Part shown: piece after piece, positions 54,458 to 62,584 of the stretch
Layout of the letters: each line of letters begins with the position of its first letter
How positions within the stretch are numbered: the stretch's first letter is position 1
Assembly: GCA_963777625.1 (NCBI GenBank)
Contig: CAVZRO010000008.1
Location: 186,001-250,000, forward strand
Length of the DNA: 64,000 bases
Source of the DNA: DATDIC01 sp963777625
Lineage (GTDB): Bacteria > Pseudomonadota > Alphaproteobacteria > Acetobacterales > Acetobacteraceae
Reading direction: 5' to 3'
Notes under the pieces: generated by a model
What the model saw: only the letters and a program-made list of their open reading frames with translations
Told to the model about the DNA's origin: nothing
The model's database searches: none
Made by a program: the position numbers and the translations under genes

Positions 54458-55576
54458 CTACAACATCCGTTGCAAAATCAACTTCTGCACATCCGAAGTG
54501 CCCTCGTAGATCTGGCACACCCGCACGTCGCGATAGATCCGCTCCACCGGATAATCCGCCAGATACCCATACCCGCCCAGCGTCTGGATCGCCGCGCTGC
54601 ACACCGCCTCCGCCGCCTCCGACGCGAACAGCTTCGCCATGCACGCGGCTTCCAGCGCGTTCTCCCCCTCCGCCTTCAGCCGCGCCGCGTGCAGCATGAG
54701 CTGCCGCGCCGCCTCCAGCCGCGTCTTGGCGTCCACCAGCCGGAACGCCACCGCCTGGTGCTCGATGATCGGGCGGCCGAACGCCGTGCGGTCGCGCGCG
54801 TACCCGATCGCCGTCTCCAGCGCCGCCCGCCCCATCCCGATGCTCTGCGCCGCAATCCCGATCCGTCCCGATTCCAGCGTGGAAAGCGCAATCCGATACC
54901 CTTCGCCCTCCATCCCGACGCGCTGGTCTTCGCCCACCTCCATCTCCTCGAACGCCAGCGCGCACGTATCCGAAGCCTTCTGCCCCAGCTTGGCTTCCTT
55001 CCGCAGCACCTTGTAGCCGGGCGTCGCCTTGTCCACGACAAAGCACGACAGGCCGCGCTTGCCGGCGGCGGGATCGGTCACCGCGAACAGCACGATGCTG
55101 CCCGGCAGCGCGGCGCTGGAGATGAACTGCTTAGTACCGTTAATGACGTAACGATCCTCGCGGTGCACCGCCCGGGTGCGCAGGTTCGAAGCATCTGACC
55201 CCGCCTGCGGCTCGGTCAGCCCGAACGAGCCGACATGCCGGCCGGTCGCCAGCGGCCGCAGCCACCGGTCTTTCTGCGCAGCGGTGCCGTACTGCGCCAG
55301 CACGGCGCAGGTCGGTGAATTATGCACCGAAACCAGCGTGGAGATGGACCCGTCACCGGCGGCGATTTCTTCCAGCAGCAGCGCGTAGGTGACCGGGTCG
55401 AGATCCGACCCGTCCCAGTCCGCCGGCGTGGTCGCCCCAAGAATACCAAGCTCGCCCAGCTCGGCGATGATCTCCGGCTCGATCGCGCCCGCCTTCTCGC
55501 GCGCCGCGGCATGCGGCGCCAGCCGCTCCGTCGCGAATTTGCGGCCCATATCGAGGATCAGCGGATCAGGGGTCAT
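54458..55576 (-). CDS. Acyl-CoA dehydrogenase
   Basis: A 372-residue FAD-dependent acyl-CoA dehydrogenase. GSFGLTEPQAGSDASNLRTR is the first family signature, and QTLGGYGYLADYPVERIYRD the second; in the C-terminal half VCQIYEGTSDVQKLI contains the Glu that acts as catalytic base in short- and branched-chain enzymes (YEGTS). This suggests a short-chain or isobutyryl/2-methylbutyryl-CoA dehydrogenase. Start and length are normal. It has no obvious partner nearby and converges with the small helical gene. Confidence 0.92.
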   Translation of the reverse strand: MTPDPLILDMGRKFATERLAPHAAAREKAGAIEPEIIAELGELGILGATTPADWDGSDLDPVTYALLLEEIAAGDGSISTLVSVHNSPTCAVLAQYGTAAQKDRWLRPLATGRHVGSFGLTEPQAGSDASNLRTRAVHREDRYVINGTKQFISSAALPGSIVLFAVTDPAAGKRGLSCFVVDKATPGYKVLRKEAKLGQKASDTCALAFEEMEVGEDQRVGMEGEGYRIALSTLESGRIGIAAQSIGMGRAALETAIGYARDRTAFGRPIIEHQAVAFRLVDAKTRLEAARQLMLHAARLKAEGENALEAACMAKLFASEAAEAVCSAAIQTLGGYGYLADYPVERIYRDVRVCQIYEGTSDVQKLILQRML

Positions 55577-55618
55577 GCATGCGCCTCCGCGGCTCCCCGC
55601 GCCAACCCTCGCCTCATT

Positions 55619-55640
55619 CCCCTCCCCTTGCGGGAGGGGT
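55619..55640. repeat. Short CCCCTCCC palindrome
   Basis: CCCCTCCCC-TTGC-GGGAGGGG followed by TTAGGGGAGGGG. It is a short relative of the CTCTCCCGC repeats, placed between the divergent acyl-CoA dehydrogenase and grpE genes. Confidence 0.5.
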
Positions 55641-55776
55641 TAGGGGAGGGGGGCGCGGTGGGCATTCAGATAACGACGCGACCCCGACCGAAGCAACTGC
55701 CTCGCATGGCCGGCAACACCGAAACCGGCACGAACCGGCTTGTCTCGACCATCTGCCCGTCCTACCTGAACGCGCC

Positions 55777-56379
55777 ATGGACAGCGATTCCAATAGACCC
55801 GAAATGTCTGCAATGCCGGACGGCAATCCCGGGCCGCAGACCCCCGAACAGCTCATGCAGGCCGCCAGCGCGCGCCTCGCCGAGCTTGAAGCGCAGCGCG
55901 ACGACTTCAAGGACCGCTGGATGCGTGCGGAAGCCGAAATGGCCAATGTGCGTGCCCGCGCCCGCCGCGAAGTCGAGGAAACCCGCCAATACGCCGTGCA
56001 GAAATTCGCCGCCGACGTGGTCGAGGCGGCGGAGAACCTGCACCGCGGCATCGATAGCCTGCCCAGGCCGCAGCCCAACGAGCCGGAGATCGTCGCCCGC
56101 TTGCGCGACGGCCTGGAAGGCACTGAGCGCAGCTTCCTCAGCCTGCTGGAGCGCAACGGCATCCGCCGCGAAGATCCCACCGGCCAGTCGTTCGATCCCA
56201 ACCTGCACCAGGCAATGGCGGAGCAGGAAAGCGCCGCGCATGCGCCCGGTACGGTGATGCAGGCCTGGACGCCCGCCTGGACGCTCAACGGCCGCCTGCT
56301 CCGCCCGGCCATGGTGGTCGTCTCCAAGGCCATCCCGGAGGAAATCACGGCCGACCCCAGGCTGGACACCACCGCCTGA
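55777..56379 (+). CDS. grpE: Nucleotide exchange factor GrpE
   Basis: A 200-residue GrpE, the ADP/ATP exchange factor of DnaK. It has a long N-terminal coiled coil (LAELEAQRDDFKDRWMRAEA, then EMANVRARARREVEE) and the beta-domain with FDPNLHQAMAEQESAAHAPG and the final RPAMVVVSK. ATG at 55777 is used; a second possible start lies ten codons later. dnaK follows about 150 nt downstream and dnaJ next, so all three members of the chaperone cycle are together. Confidence 0.93.
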   Translation: MDSDSNRPEMSAMPDGNPGPQTPEQLMQAASARLAELEAQRDDFKDRWMRAEAEMANVRARARREVEETRQYAVQKFAADVVEAAENLHRGIDSLPRPQPNEPEIVARLRDGLEGTERSFLSLLERNGIRREDPTGQSFDPNLHQAMAEQESAAHAPGTVMQAWTPAWTLNGRLLRPAMVVVSKAIPEEITADPRLDTTA

Positions 56380-56427
56380 AAGCCACGCCGCACAGCAGCC
56401 GTTGCGCCCGAAAATCGGCACCCAGCC

Positions 56428-56456
56428 CTTGCCGGGGCAAGTCCGGCTCAATACAT
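56428..56456 (+). promoter_or_regulatory. Possible heat-shock promoter before dnaK
   Basis: CTTG at 56428-56431 and CTCAATACAT at 56447-56456 are spaced by 15 nt, loosely like an RpoH (sigma-32) promoter, and lie about 80 nt before the dnaK start. The match is partial and the spacing short for alphaproteobacteria, so this is a weak call. Confidence 0.25.
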
Positions 56457-56533
56457 CCGCCTCAGCAAAATTCCACCTGAGGGACTTCGGCAGTGCTTCG
56501 GGCTGCCCGGGTCCGCTAAAAGGGAGATATTAA

Positions 56534-58486
56534 GTGAGCAAAGTCATCGGCATCGATCTCGGCACCACGAACTCCTGCGTTGCCATCATGGAAGGCAAGG
56601 ATGTCCGGGTGATCGAGAACAGCGAGGGCGCGCGCACCACGCCCAGCATGGTCGCCTTCACCGACGCCGGGGAGCGACTGGTCGGCCAGTCAGCCAAGCG
56701 GCAGGCGGTCACCAACCCGTCCAACACGCTGTACGCCATCAAGCGCCTGATCGGCCGCCGTTACGACGACCCGATGGTGAACAAGGACAAGGGCCTGGTG
56801 CCGTACGCCATCGTGCGCGGCGACAACGGCGACGCCTGGACCGAGGTGAAGGGCCAGAAATACGCGCCCAGCCAGATCAGCGCCTTCATCCTCGGCAAGA
56901 TGAAGGAAACCGCCGAGGCCTATCTCGGCGAGCCGGTCAGCCAGGCGGTGATCACCGTCCCGGCCTACTTCAACGACAGCCAGCGCCAGGCCACCAAGGA
57001 CGCCGGACGCATCGCCGGACTGGACGTGTTGCGGATCATCAATGAACCGACCGCCGCGGCGCTCGCCTACGGCATGGACAAGAAGGGCACCGGCACCATC
57101 GCGGTCTATGACCTCGGCGGCGGCACCTTCGACATCTCCATCCTGGAAATCGGCGACGGTGTGTTCGAGGTCAAATCGACCAACGGCGACACCTTCCTGG
57201 GCGGCGAGGATTTCGACGCCCGCATCATCGACTATTTCGCCGACGAGTTCCGCAAGGATCAGGGCATCGACCTGCGCAAGGACCGGCTGGCGCTGCAGCG
57301 GCTGAAGGAAGCCGCCGAGAAGGCGAAGATCGAGCTGTCGTCCGCGAAGGAGACGGAGATCAACCTGCCCTTCATCACCGCCGACGCCTCCGGGCCGAAG
57401 CACCTGGTGATGAAGCTGTCACGGGCAAAGCTGGAACAGCTCGTTGATGAACTGATCGAAAAGACCCTGGAACCCTGCCGCGCCGCCCTGAAGGACGCCG
57501 GCGTGACGGCCGGCGAGATCAACGACGTGATCCTGGTCGGCGGCATGACCCGCATGCCGAAGGTCATCGACACGGTAAAGCAGTTCTTCGGCAAGGATCC
57601 GGCGCGCAACGTCAACCCCGACGAGGTGGTGGCGATCGGCGCGGCGGTGCAGGGCGCGGTGCTGAAGGGCGACGTCAAGGACGTGCTGCTGCTCGACGTC
57701 ACGCCGCTGTCGCTGGGCATCGAGACGCTCGGCGGTGTGTTCACCCGGCTGATCGAGCGCAACACCACCATCCCGACCAAGAAAAGCCAGATCTTCTCGA
57801 CCGCCGACGACAACCAGCAGGCGGTCACCATCAAGGTCTACCAGGGCGAGCGCGAGATGGCCGCCGACAACAAGCTGCTCGGCCAGTTCGACCTGATGGG
57901 CATCCCGTCGGCGCCGCGCGGCGTGCCGCAGATCGAGGTCACCTTCGATATCGACGCCAACGGCATCGTCTCGGTGCAGGCCAAGGACAAGGCCACCGGC
58001 AAGGAGCAGCAGATCCGCATCCAGGCCTCTGGTGGCCTGAACGAGGTCGACATCCAGCGCATGGTCAAGGAGGCCGAGGCGAACGCCGAAGCCGACAAGA
58101 AGCGGCGCGAACTCGTCGAGGCCAAGAACCAGGCCGAGGCGCTGGTGCATCAGGTCGAGCGCAACCTGAAGGAATACGGCGACAAGCTCGGCGCGCAGGA
58201 GAAGGGCGAGGCTGAGTCTGCCGTCTCCGCTGCCCGCTCGGCTCTGGAAGGCACCGATCAGGAGGCGCTGAAGCAGGCGTCGGAACGCCTGAGCCAGGCT
58301 GCCATGAAGCTCGGCGAGGCGATGTACAAGGCCCAGGGACCCAGTGGGGCATCGGGCGGGGCATCAGGTGGCGCATCCAGCGGCGGCCCGCAGTCTGGCT
58401 CCGCTGCCGGCGGCCCCGGACAGCCGGACGAGAAGGTCGTGGACGCCGAGTTCGAGGAAGTGGACGACAAAAAGAAGTCCGCCTGA
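56534..58486 (+). CDS. dnaK: Chaperone DnaK (Hsp70)
   Basis: A 650-residue Hsp70. IGIDLGTTNSCVAIMEGKDV is signature 1, VYDLGGGTFDISILEIGDGV signature 2, VILVGGMTRMPKVIDTVKQF signature 3. The linker DVLLLDVTPLSLGIETLGG is intact and the C-terminus ends with the EEVDD-type motif FEEVDDKKKSA after a Gly/Ser-rich tail. The start codon is GTG at 56534 with AAAAGGGAG upstream. It works with GrpE upstream and DnaJ downstream; the gap to dnaJ contains a strong hairpin. Confidence 0.98.
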   Translation: MSKVIGIDLGTTNSCVAIMEGKDVRVIENSEGARTTPSMVAFTDAGERLVGQSAKRQAVTNPSNTLYAIKRLIGRRYDDPMVNKDKGLVPYAIVRGDNGDAWTEVKGQKYAPSQISAFILGKMKETAEAYLGEPVSQAVITVPAYFNDSQRQATKDAGRIAGLDVLRIINEPTAAALAYGMDKKGTGTIAVYDLGGGTFDISILEIGDGVFEVKSTNGDTFLGGEDFDARIIDYFADEFRKDQGIDLRKDRLALQRLKEAAEKAKIELSSAKETEINLPFITADASGPKHLVMKLSRAKLEQLVDELIEKTLEPCRAALKDAGVTAGEINDVILVGGMTRMPKVIDTVKQFFGKDPARNVNPDEVVAIGAAVQGAVLKGDVKDVLLLDVTPLSLGIETLGGVFTRLIERNTTIPTKKSQIFSTADDNQQAVTIKVYQGEREMAADNKLLGQFDLMGIPSAPRGVPQIEVTFDIDANGIVSVQAKDKATGKEQQIRIQASGGLNEVDIQRMVKEAEANAEADKKRRELVEAKNQAEALVHQVERNLKEYGDKLGAQEKGEAESAVSAARSALEGTDQEALKQASERLSQAAMKLGEAMYKAQGPSGASGGASGGASSGGPQSGSAAGGPGQPDEKVVDAEFEEVDDKKKSA

Positions 58487-58523
58487 TCGGCCAACAGGTC
58501 CGTGCGAGCGACCGGCATCGGCA

Positions 58524-58557
58524 ATCGCGCCCGCGTCACATCGTACGCGGGCGCGAT
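58524..58557 (+). other. Perfect 13-bp hairpin between dnaK and dnaJ
   Basis: ATCGCGCCCGCGT (58524-58536) pairs perfectly with ACGCGGGCGCGAT (58545-58557) over an 8-nt loop. No clear T-run follows, so a full intrinsic terminator is unlikely. It is more likely an mRNA processing or stability element that lowers dnaJ output relative to dnaK. It ends 29 nt before the dnaJ start. Confidence 0.6.
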
Positions 58558-58586
58558 GTCGTTGTCTGTGATGTTGAAGGGCTGAG

Positions 58587-59741
58587 ATGGCCAAGCAGGA
58601 CTATTACGCCACCCTCGGCGTCCAGCGGGACGCCGGCGCCGACGATCTGAAAAAAGCCTATCGCAAGCTCGCCATGCAGTTTCACCCGGACCGCAATCCG
58701 GGCGACAAACAGGCCGAATCCCGCTTCAAGGAAGTCAGCGAAGCTTACGAGATCCTGAAAGACGACCAGAAGCGCGCTGCCTACGACCGCTACGGCCACG
58801 CCGCGTTCGAGCAGGGCGGCGGGCCATTCGGCGGCGGTGGGTTCGATTTTTCCGCCGCCGGCGGCCTGGGCGACATTTTCGACCAGATGTTCGGCGATTT
58901 CATGGGAAACCGCCGTGGCGGCGGCAATGGCCGCGGCCGTCCGCGGTCCGGCAACGATATCCGCCACTCCGTCGAGATCGATCTGGCCGAAGCGTTCAGC
59001 GGCGCGAAAGTCAGCCTGCGCTTCGCCACCCGCGTCGCCTGTGAAGCGTGTAACGGCACCGGGTCGGACGACAAAGGCCGCGGCACCGAAACCTGCCCCA
59101 CCTGTCAGGGCCACGGCCGCGTCCGCGCCCAGCAGGGCTTCTTCGTGGTCGAAACCGCCTGCCCCACCTGCCATGGCAGCGGACGCGTGGTCCGCAACCC
59201 CTGCCGCATCTGCCGCGGCGCCGGCACGGTGCAGCGCGAGCGCAGCCTGCAGGTCTCCGTCCCCGCCGGCGTCGAGGACGGCACCCGCATCCGTCTGCCC
59301 GGCGAAGGCGAAGCCGGCGGCCCCGGCAGCCAGCCCGGCGATCTCTACGTGCACGTCGCCATCCGCCCGCATCCGATCTTCCAGCGCGAGCAGGCCAACA
59401 TCTTCATGCGCGTTCCGCTGCGCATGACGCTGGCCGCGCTCGGCGGCGAGATCGAGGTGCCCGCCATCGACGGCACCAAGGCCAAGGTCAAAATCCCCCC
59501 CGGCACCCAGACCGGCGAGCAGTTCCGCCTGCGTGGCAAAGGCTTCTCCGTGCTGCGCAGCGCCGCGCGCGGCGACATGTTCATCCAGGTCGCCGTCGAG
59601 ACGCCCCAGCGGCTGACGCATCGCCAGCGCGAACTGCTCGATGAGTTCGAGGCTGAAGCCCACAAAAGCGAAAAGCACCACCCCGAGAGCGACGGCTTCT
59701 TCGCCAAGGTGAAGGAATTCTTCGACTCCAGCCGAGCCTGA
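58587..59741 (+). CDS. dnaJ: Chaperone DnaJ (Hsp40)
   Basis: A 384-residue type I Hsp40. The J domain starts MAKQDYYATLGVQRDAGADD and has HPD in MQFHPDRNPGD. A Gly/Phe region follows, then four zinc-finger repeats: CEACNGTG, CPTCQGHG, CPTCHGSG and CRICRGAG. The C-terminal substrate-binding half has VPAGVEDGTRIRLPGEGEAG. It delivers substrates to DnaK and stimulates its ATPase. It is the last gene of the grpE-dnaK-dnaJ group, convergent with the XRE gene by one base. Confidence 0.98.
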   Translation: MAKQDYYATLGVQRDAGADDLKKAYRKLAMQFHPDRNPGDKQAESRFKEVSEAYEILKDDQKRAAYDRYGHAAFEQGGGPFGGGGFDFSAAGGLGDIFDQMFGDFMGNRRGGGNGRGRPRSGNDIRHSVEIDLAEAFSGAKVSLRFATRVACEACNGTGSDDKGRGTETCPTCQGHGRVRAQQGFFVVETACPTCHGSGRVVRNPCRICRGAGTVQRERSLQVSVPAGVEDGTRIRLPGEGEAGGPGSQPGDLYVHVAIRPHPIFQREQANIFMRVPLRMTLAALGGEIEVPAIDGTKAKVKIPPGTQTGEQFRLRGKGFSVLRSAARGDMFIQVAVETPQRLTHRQRELLDEFEAEAHKSEKHHPESDGFFAKVKEFFDSSRA

Positions 59742-59742
59742 C

Positions 59743-60084
59743 TCAACCCGCCGCAGCGCGGGCCAGCCGGCGCGCCGTTCGCAGCAAAAGCTGCCGGTCC
59801 TCCGGCGAGCACTCCCGGTAAAGCCGCAGCATCGCCGCTTCATCGCCGGTACCCGCCTGAAACGGCGCGCGCTTGTCGCTCCCATGCGTCAGGAATTCCA
59901 CGCCGACCCCCAGCATCTCCGCGATCCGGGTAAGATTGGGCGTCACTTGCCCGGCGCGGCCGGTCTCCCACTGGGCGACCGCGCTGCGCGAAACCCCCAC
60001 CGCCGCGGCCAGCTTCTCCTGCGTCCAGCCCTGTTCCTTCCGCGCCGTGCGGATCCGTGCGCCGATCTCGTGCGGGTGTGTCAT
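59743..60084 (-). CDS. XRE-family transcriptional regulator
   Basis: A 113-residue protein with an N-terminal Cro/CI-type HTH: IGARIRTARKEQGWTQEKLA followed by VGVSRSAVAQWETG. The C-terminal half (RLYRECSPEDRQLLLRTARR) is a short helix found in small stand-alone regulators. It ends one base from the dnaJ stop and points toward it. The target is unknown; control of its own promoter or of the small genes at 60289 and 60620 would be a simple possibility. Confidence 0.85.
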   Translation of the reverse strand: MTHPHEIGARIRTARKEQGWTQEKLAAAVGVSRSAVAQWETGRAGQVTPNLTRIAEMLGVGVEFLTHGSDKRAPFQAGTGDEAAMLRLYRECSPEDRQLLLRTARRLARAAAG

Positions 60085-60151
60085 ACGCGGCTGCTATACG
60101 TCATTATATCTAACATGCCAACCACCTCCTTCGTCACGCCCGGCGCCCCAC

Positions 60152-60180
60152 CGTCATGGCCGGGCTTGTCCCGGCCATCA
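60152..60180. repeat. ATGGCCGGG palindrome (short copy)
   Basis: CGTCATGGCCGGGCTTGTC continues CCGGCCATCA. It is the core only of the repeat seen in full at 50932-51110, between the XRE gene and the HTH-like gene at 60289. Confidence 0.7.
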
Positions 60181-60288
60181 TCGCTCTACCACCACCACCC
60201 GGCCCCGGCCCGGCTCCCACTGTTATTTATATTGACACTCAACCGTCAGTTGCACTAACTAACATCCACTCATCGCCGGGGTGCCTGT

Positions 60289-60576
60289 ATGCCCAAGAAG
60301 TTCGACTGGACCGACGCCCAGGATTGCCGGATCAAACGCCTGCGGGCCGAAGGCGCATCCTGGGACGCCATCGCCGCCGCGCTCGGCATCACCTGCTGGA
60401 CTGTGATGCAACGCGGGCGCCGGATCGGTGCGCGCCCGCCGCCGCCCGGCGCCGAGCCACCGGCGGAGGACCCATTCCGCGAGCCGCTCCCCGCCGGTCA
60501 TCCCAGAAGCTGGAATGCGATCAACGCCGGCACGGTGCTGGAAGGCGCCCCCTATCCATTCCCCGTCTTCCACTGA
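60289..60576 (+). CDS. Small HTH-like protein
   Basis: A 95-residue protein starting MPKKFDWTDAQDCRIKRLRA, with AEGASWDAIAAALGITCWTV as a clear helix-turn-helix. The first half resembles the N-terminal DNA-binding part of GcrA-like and other SANT/HTH small proteins of alphaproteobacteria, with a proline-rich second half ending VLEGAPYPFPVF. It is probably DNA-binding; the target is unknown. It precedes the DUF6362-like gene by 43 nt in the same direction. Confidence 0.65.
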   Translation: MPKKFDWTDAQDCRIKRLRAEGASWDAIAAALGITCWTVMQRGRRIGARPPPPGAEPPAEDPFREPLPAGHPRSWNAINAGTVLEGAPYPFPVFH

Positions 60577-60619
60577 ACGCCTTCCCCTGAACACCACGCA
60601 GCAAAAAGGGCCGCCTGGC

Positions 60620-61060
60620 ATGGACATCGCCGACACGACGTCGATCGACGCGACCTTCGTCACCTGGCGGCTGGAGGAAGCGGGCGCCACCCTGCTCGCG
60701 TTGCCGGGCACCGGCTGGTCCACCCGGCTGCGCAGCTCGTCGCTGGAAATCGTCCGCACCGCCATCGAAAGCTACGGCTGGTCGGACAAGCAGATCCGCC
60801 CCGCCGTGCCTTCGGCCGCGAAAATCTCCCGCATGGACGAGGCCATGAGCTGGATTTCCCTGATCCCGCTGGACCGCTACGTGCTTCGCCGGATTGTCGG
60901 TGCCCGCAGCCTGGTGCATCCTATTTCCGAACGATACCTGTTCCCCTGGCGTCGCCTGGCCGCCGCGCTGGGCGCCGACCACAAGGCCGTGCAGCGCTGG
61001 CACGCCGAGGGCATCGGGCTGATCGTGAAAGCACTCAACGCCGACGACCCGATCCGCTGA
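60620..61060 (+). CDS. DUF6362-like protein
   Basis: A 146-residue protein. FVTWRLEEAGATLLALPGTG, SRMDEAMSWISLIPLDRYVL and FPWRRLAAALGADHKAVQRW follow the order seen in DUF6362 proteins: an N-terminal R-L-E-E-A helix, a central R-M-D-E-A helix and a C-terminal HTH. Such proteins occur in prophages and genomic islands of alphaproteobacteria. ATG at 60620 is chosen; the frame upstream overlaps the previous gene. With the HTH-like gene before it, it may be a remnant of a phage-like regulatory pair. Confidence 0.6.
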   Translation: MDIADTTSIDATFVTWRLEEAGATLLALPGTGWSTRLRSSSLEIVRTAIESYGWSDKQIRPAVPSAAKISRMDEAMSWISLIPLDRYVLRRIVGARSLVHPISERYLFPWRRLAAALGADHKAVQRWHAEGIGLIVKALNADDPIR

Positions 61061-61079
61061 CCAAGCGGCCGGGCGGAGT

Positions 61080-61255
61080 CTTCGACCGCGTTGATGCCGA
61101 CCCTCCCCGTCATGGCCGCCACCCCCGTCATGGCCGGGCTTGTCCAGGCTTGTCCCGGCCATCCAAGACTTTGTCGCCCACCGCGCCGCTCGTTCGCTTC
61201 ACGCTACTCCGGGCGACACCGGCAGGATAAGTCATTCCCAATGGGATCCAGTATA
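61080..61255. repeat. ATGGCCGGG repeat element
   Basis: Fills the 326-nt gap between the DUF6362-like gene and pyrF. It contains GCGTTGATGCCGACCCTCCC (like the left part of the 43813 copy), two CCGTCATGGCC units, the palindrome with an internal 10-nt insertion, GACTTTGTCGCCCACCGCGC, and ends near CCAGTATAGG. The remaining 61256-61386 holds nothing I recognise. Confidence 0.75.
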
Positions 61256-61386
61256 GGTTGCTCTTGCTAATATGGACAATGGTTATGGCGCCATTGGCGG
61301 TGCTGGCCCCAGTGCGTTGAAGACTGTCTTCCAAAAGATCCAGAGTCTTTCCGCGACACAGCGTACCGGACGGCCCTGCGCGACGG

Positions 61387-62088
61387 TCAGTCCGGGTTTC
61401 CCCGCGCCATATCCTCGATGATATTTGCCGCGGCGCGAACCGGGTCGCCGTTGGCAACGATCGGACGCCCAACCACCAGGTAATCGGCGCCGTTTGAGAT
61501 TGCCTCACTTGGAGTGGCAATTCGTTTCTGATGGTCTGGAACACTCCCCGCCGGGCGGATGCCAGGGGTAGCGATCAGCAGATGTTTTTGATTGGCCAGC
61601 ATTCTGATCTGGCCCGGATTATCGTCCGCCGAGGCAATAATTCCATCGCATCCGCACGCAACAGCCTGCCGCGTACACAATAGAACGAGTTCCTTGGCCG
61701 AAAGCCGATACCCCATGGCATATAGCGCCGAATCGTCCAGGCTCGTCAGAACGGTCACGGCGAATATCTTCAGCTTCGAATCGCCTTTCGCGGCGACGGC
61801 CGCCCGCATGATGCTTTCATCACCGTGTACCGTAACAAATGACGCGCCGCGTCGGACCGCAGACTTGACAGCTTGGGCGACGGTCGCCGGGACATCAAAT
61901 ATCTTGGCATCGAGAAACAGCTTCTTCCCCGAGCCCACAATGGTCGAAATCAGATCGTCCAAATGCTCCTCGAACTGCAGCCAATAACCGACCTTGAAAA
62001 AAGATACGACTCCAGACAGACCCCTGACGATTTCCTTTGCTTGCTCAATCGTCGGCACATCTAGTGCGACGATAAGGCGGTCTGCCAT
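61387..62088 (-). CDS. pyrF: Orotidine 5'-phosphate decarboxylase
   Basis: A 233-residue enzyme that decarboxylates OMP to UMP, the last step of pyrimidine synthesis. MADRLIVALDVPTIEQAKEI is the first strand, LFLDAKIFDVPATVAQAVKS carries the catalytic D-x-K-x-x-D, ATPGIRPAG binds phosphate and YLVVGRPIVANGD completes the site. The start may lie further up (62133 or 62190), but ATG at 62088 gives the usual N-terminus. Codon use is visibly lower in GC than in the neighbours, a sign of acquisition from another source. Confidence 0.9.
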   Translation of the reverse strand: MADRLIVALDVPTIEQAKEIVRGLSGVVSFFKVGYWLQFEEHLDDLISTIVGSGKKLFLDAKIFDVPATVAQAVKSAVRRGASFVTVHGDESIMRAAVAAKGDSKLKIFAVTVLTSLDDSALYAMGYRLSAKELVLLCTRQAVACGCDGIIASADDNPGQIRMLANQKHLLIATPGIRPAGSVPDHQKRIATPSEAISNGADYLVVGRPIVANGDPVRAAANIIEDMARGNPD

Positions 62089-62277
62089 GCGGTCCGGCAA
62101 TCCGCGCGGATTGGTGGAATCGTGCAGACCCATCCCATCAGGCCTATCGCCATCTCTGGTTGCTCCGGTCGTCATCTTTGACCTAGACATGGTATCATAT
62201 GTACCATTCAGACCACATCCGTTTATGGAGCAAAGAATCGAAACAGTCGATTCTCGTCAAGGAACTGCCTAAGCACG

Positions 62278-62435
62278 AAACCCAACCCGCGAGGACGAAA
62301 ACTCTAGACCCGTCATGCCCGCACCCATCTCGTCATGCCCGCGAAGGCGGGCATCCAGCCGAAAGCCCCGAAATCCCGAGCGTCGCCCCGTCATTCCCGC
62401 CCCCTTCCGTCATTCCCGCGAAAGCGGGAATCCAG
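62278..62435. repeat. ATTCCCGC/ATGCCCGC repeat element
   Basis: Starts AACCCAACCCGCGAGGACG (like the left end of the element at 46562), followed by ATGCCCGCG-AA-GGCGGGCAT at 62334-62353 and ATTCCCGCGAAAGCGGGAAT at 62412-62431. It lies upstream of pyrF. I did not find a convincing right end. The rest of the gap up to 62584 holds nothing I recognise. Confidence 0.65.
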
Positions 62436-62584
62436 CCCGTGTCCATGCAACCGCAACCCCACCACGCCCACCAGCACGAGCATAACGACGGACACTCACC
62501 CTCGCGAACGGCTGCTGTTACACATGCAACCCATGGGAGCCGGGCACCATAACGCCCGCCCGCCCGTCCGCGCCACCCGCCAGC

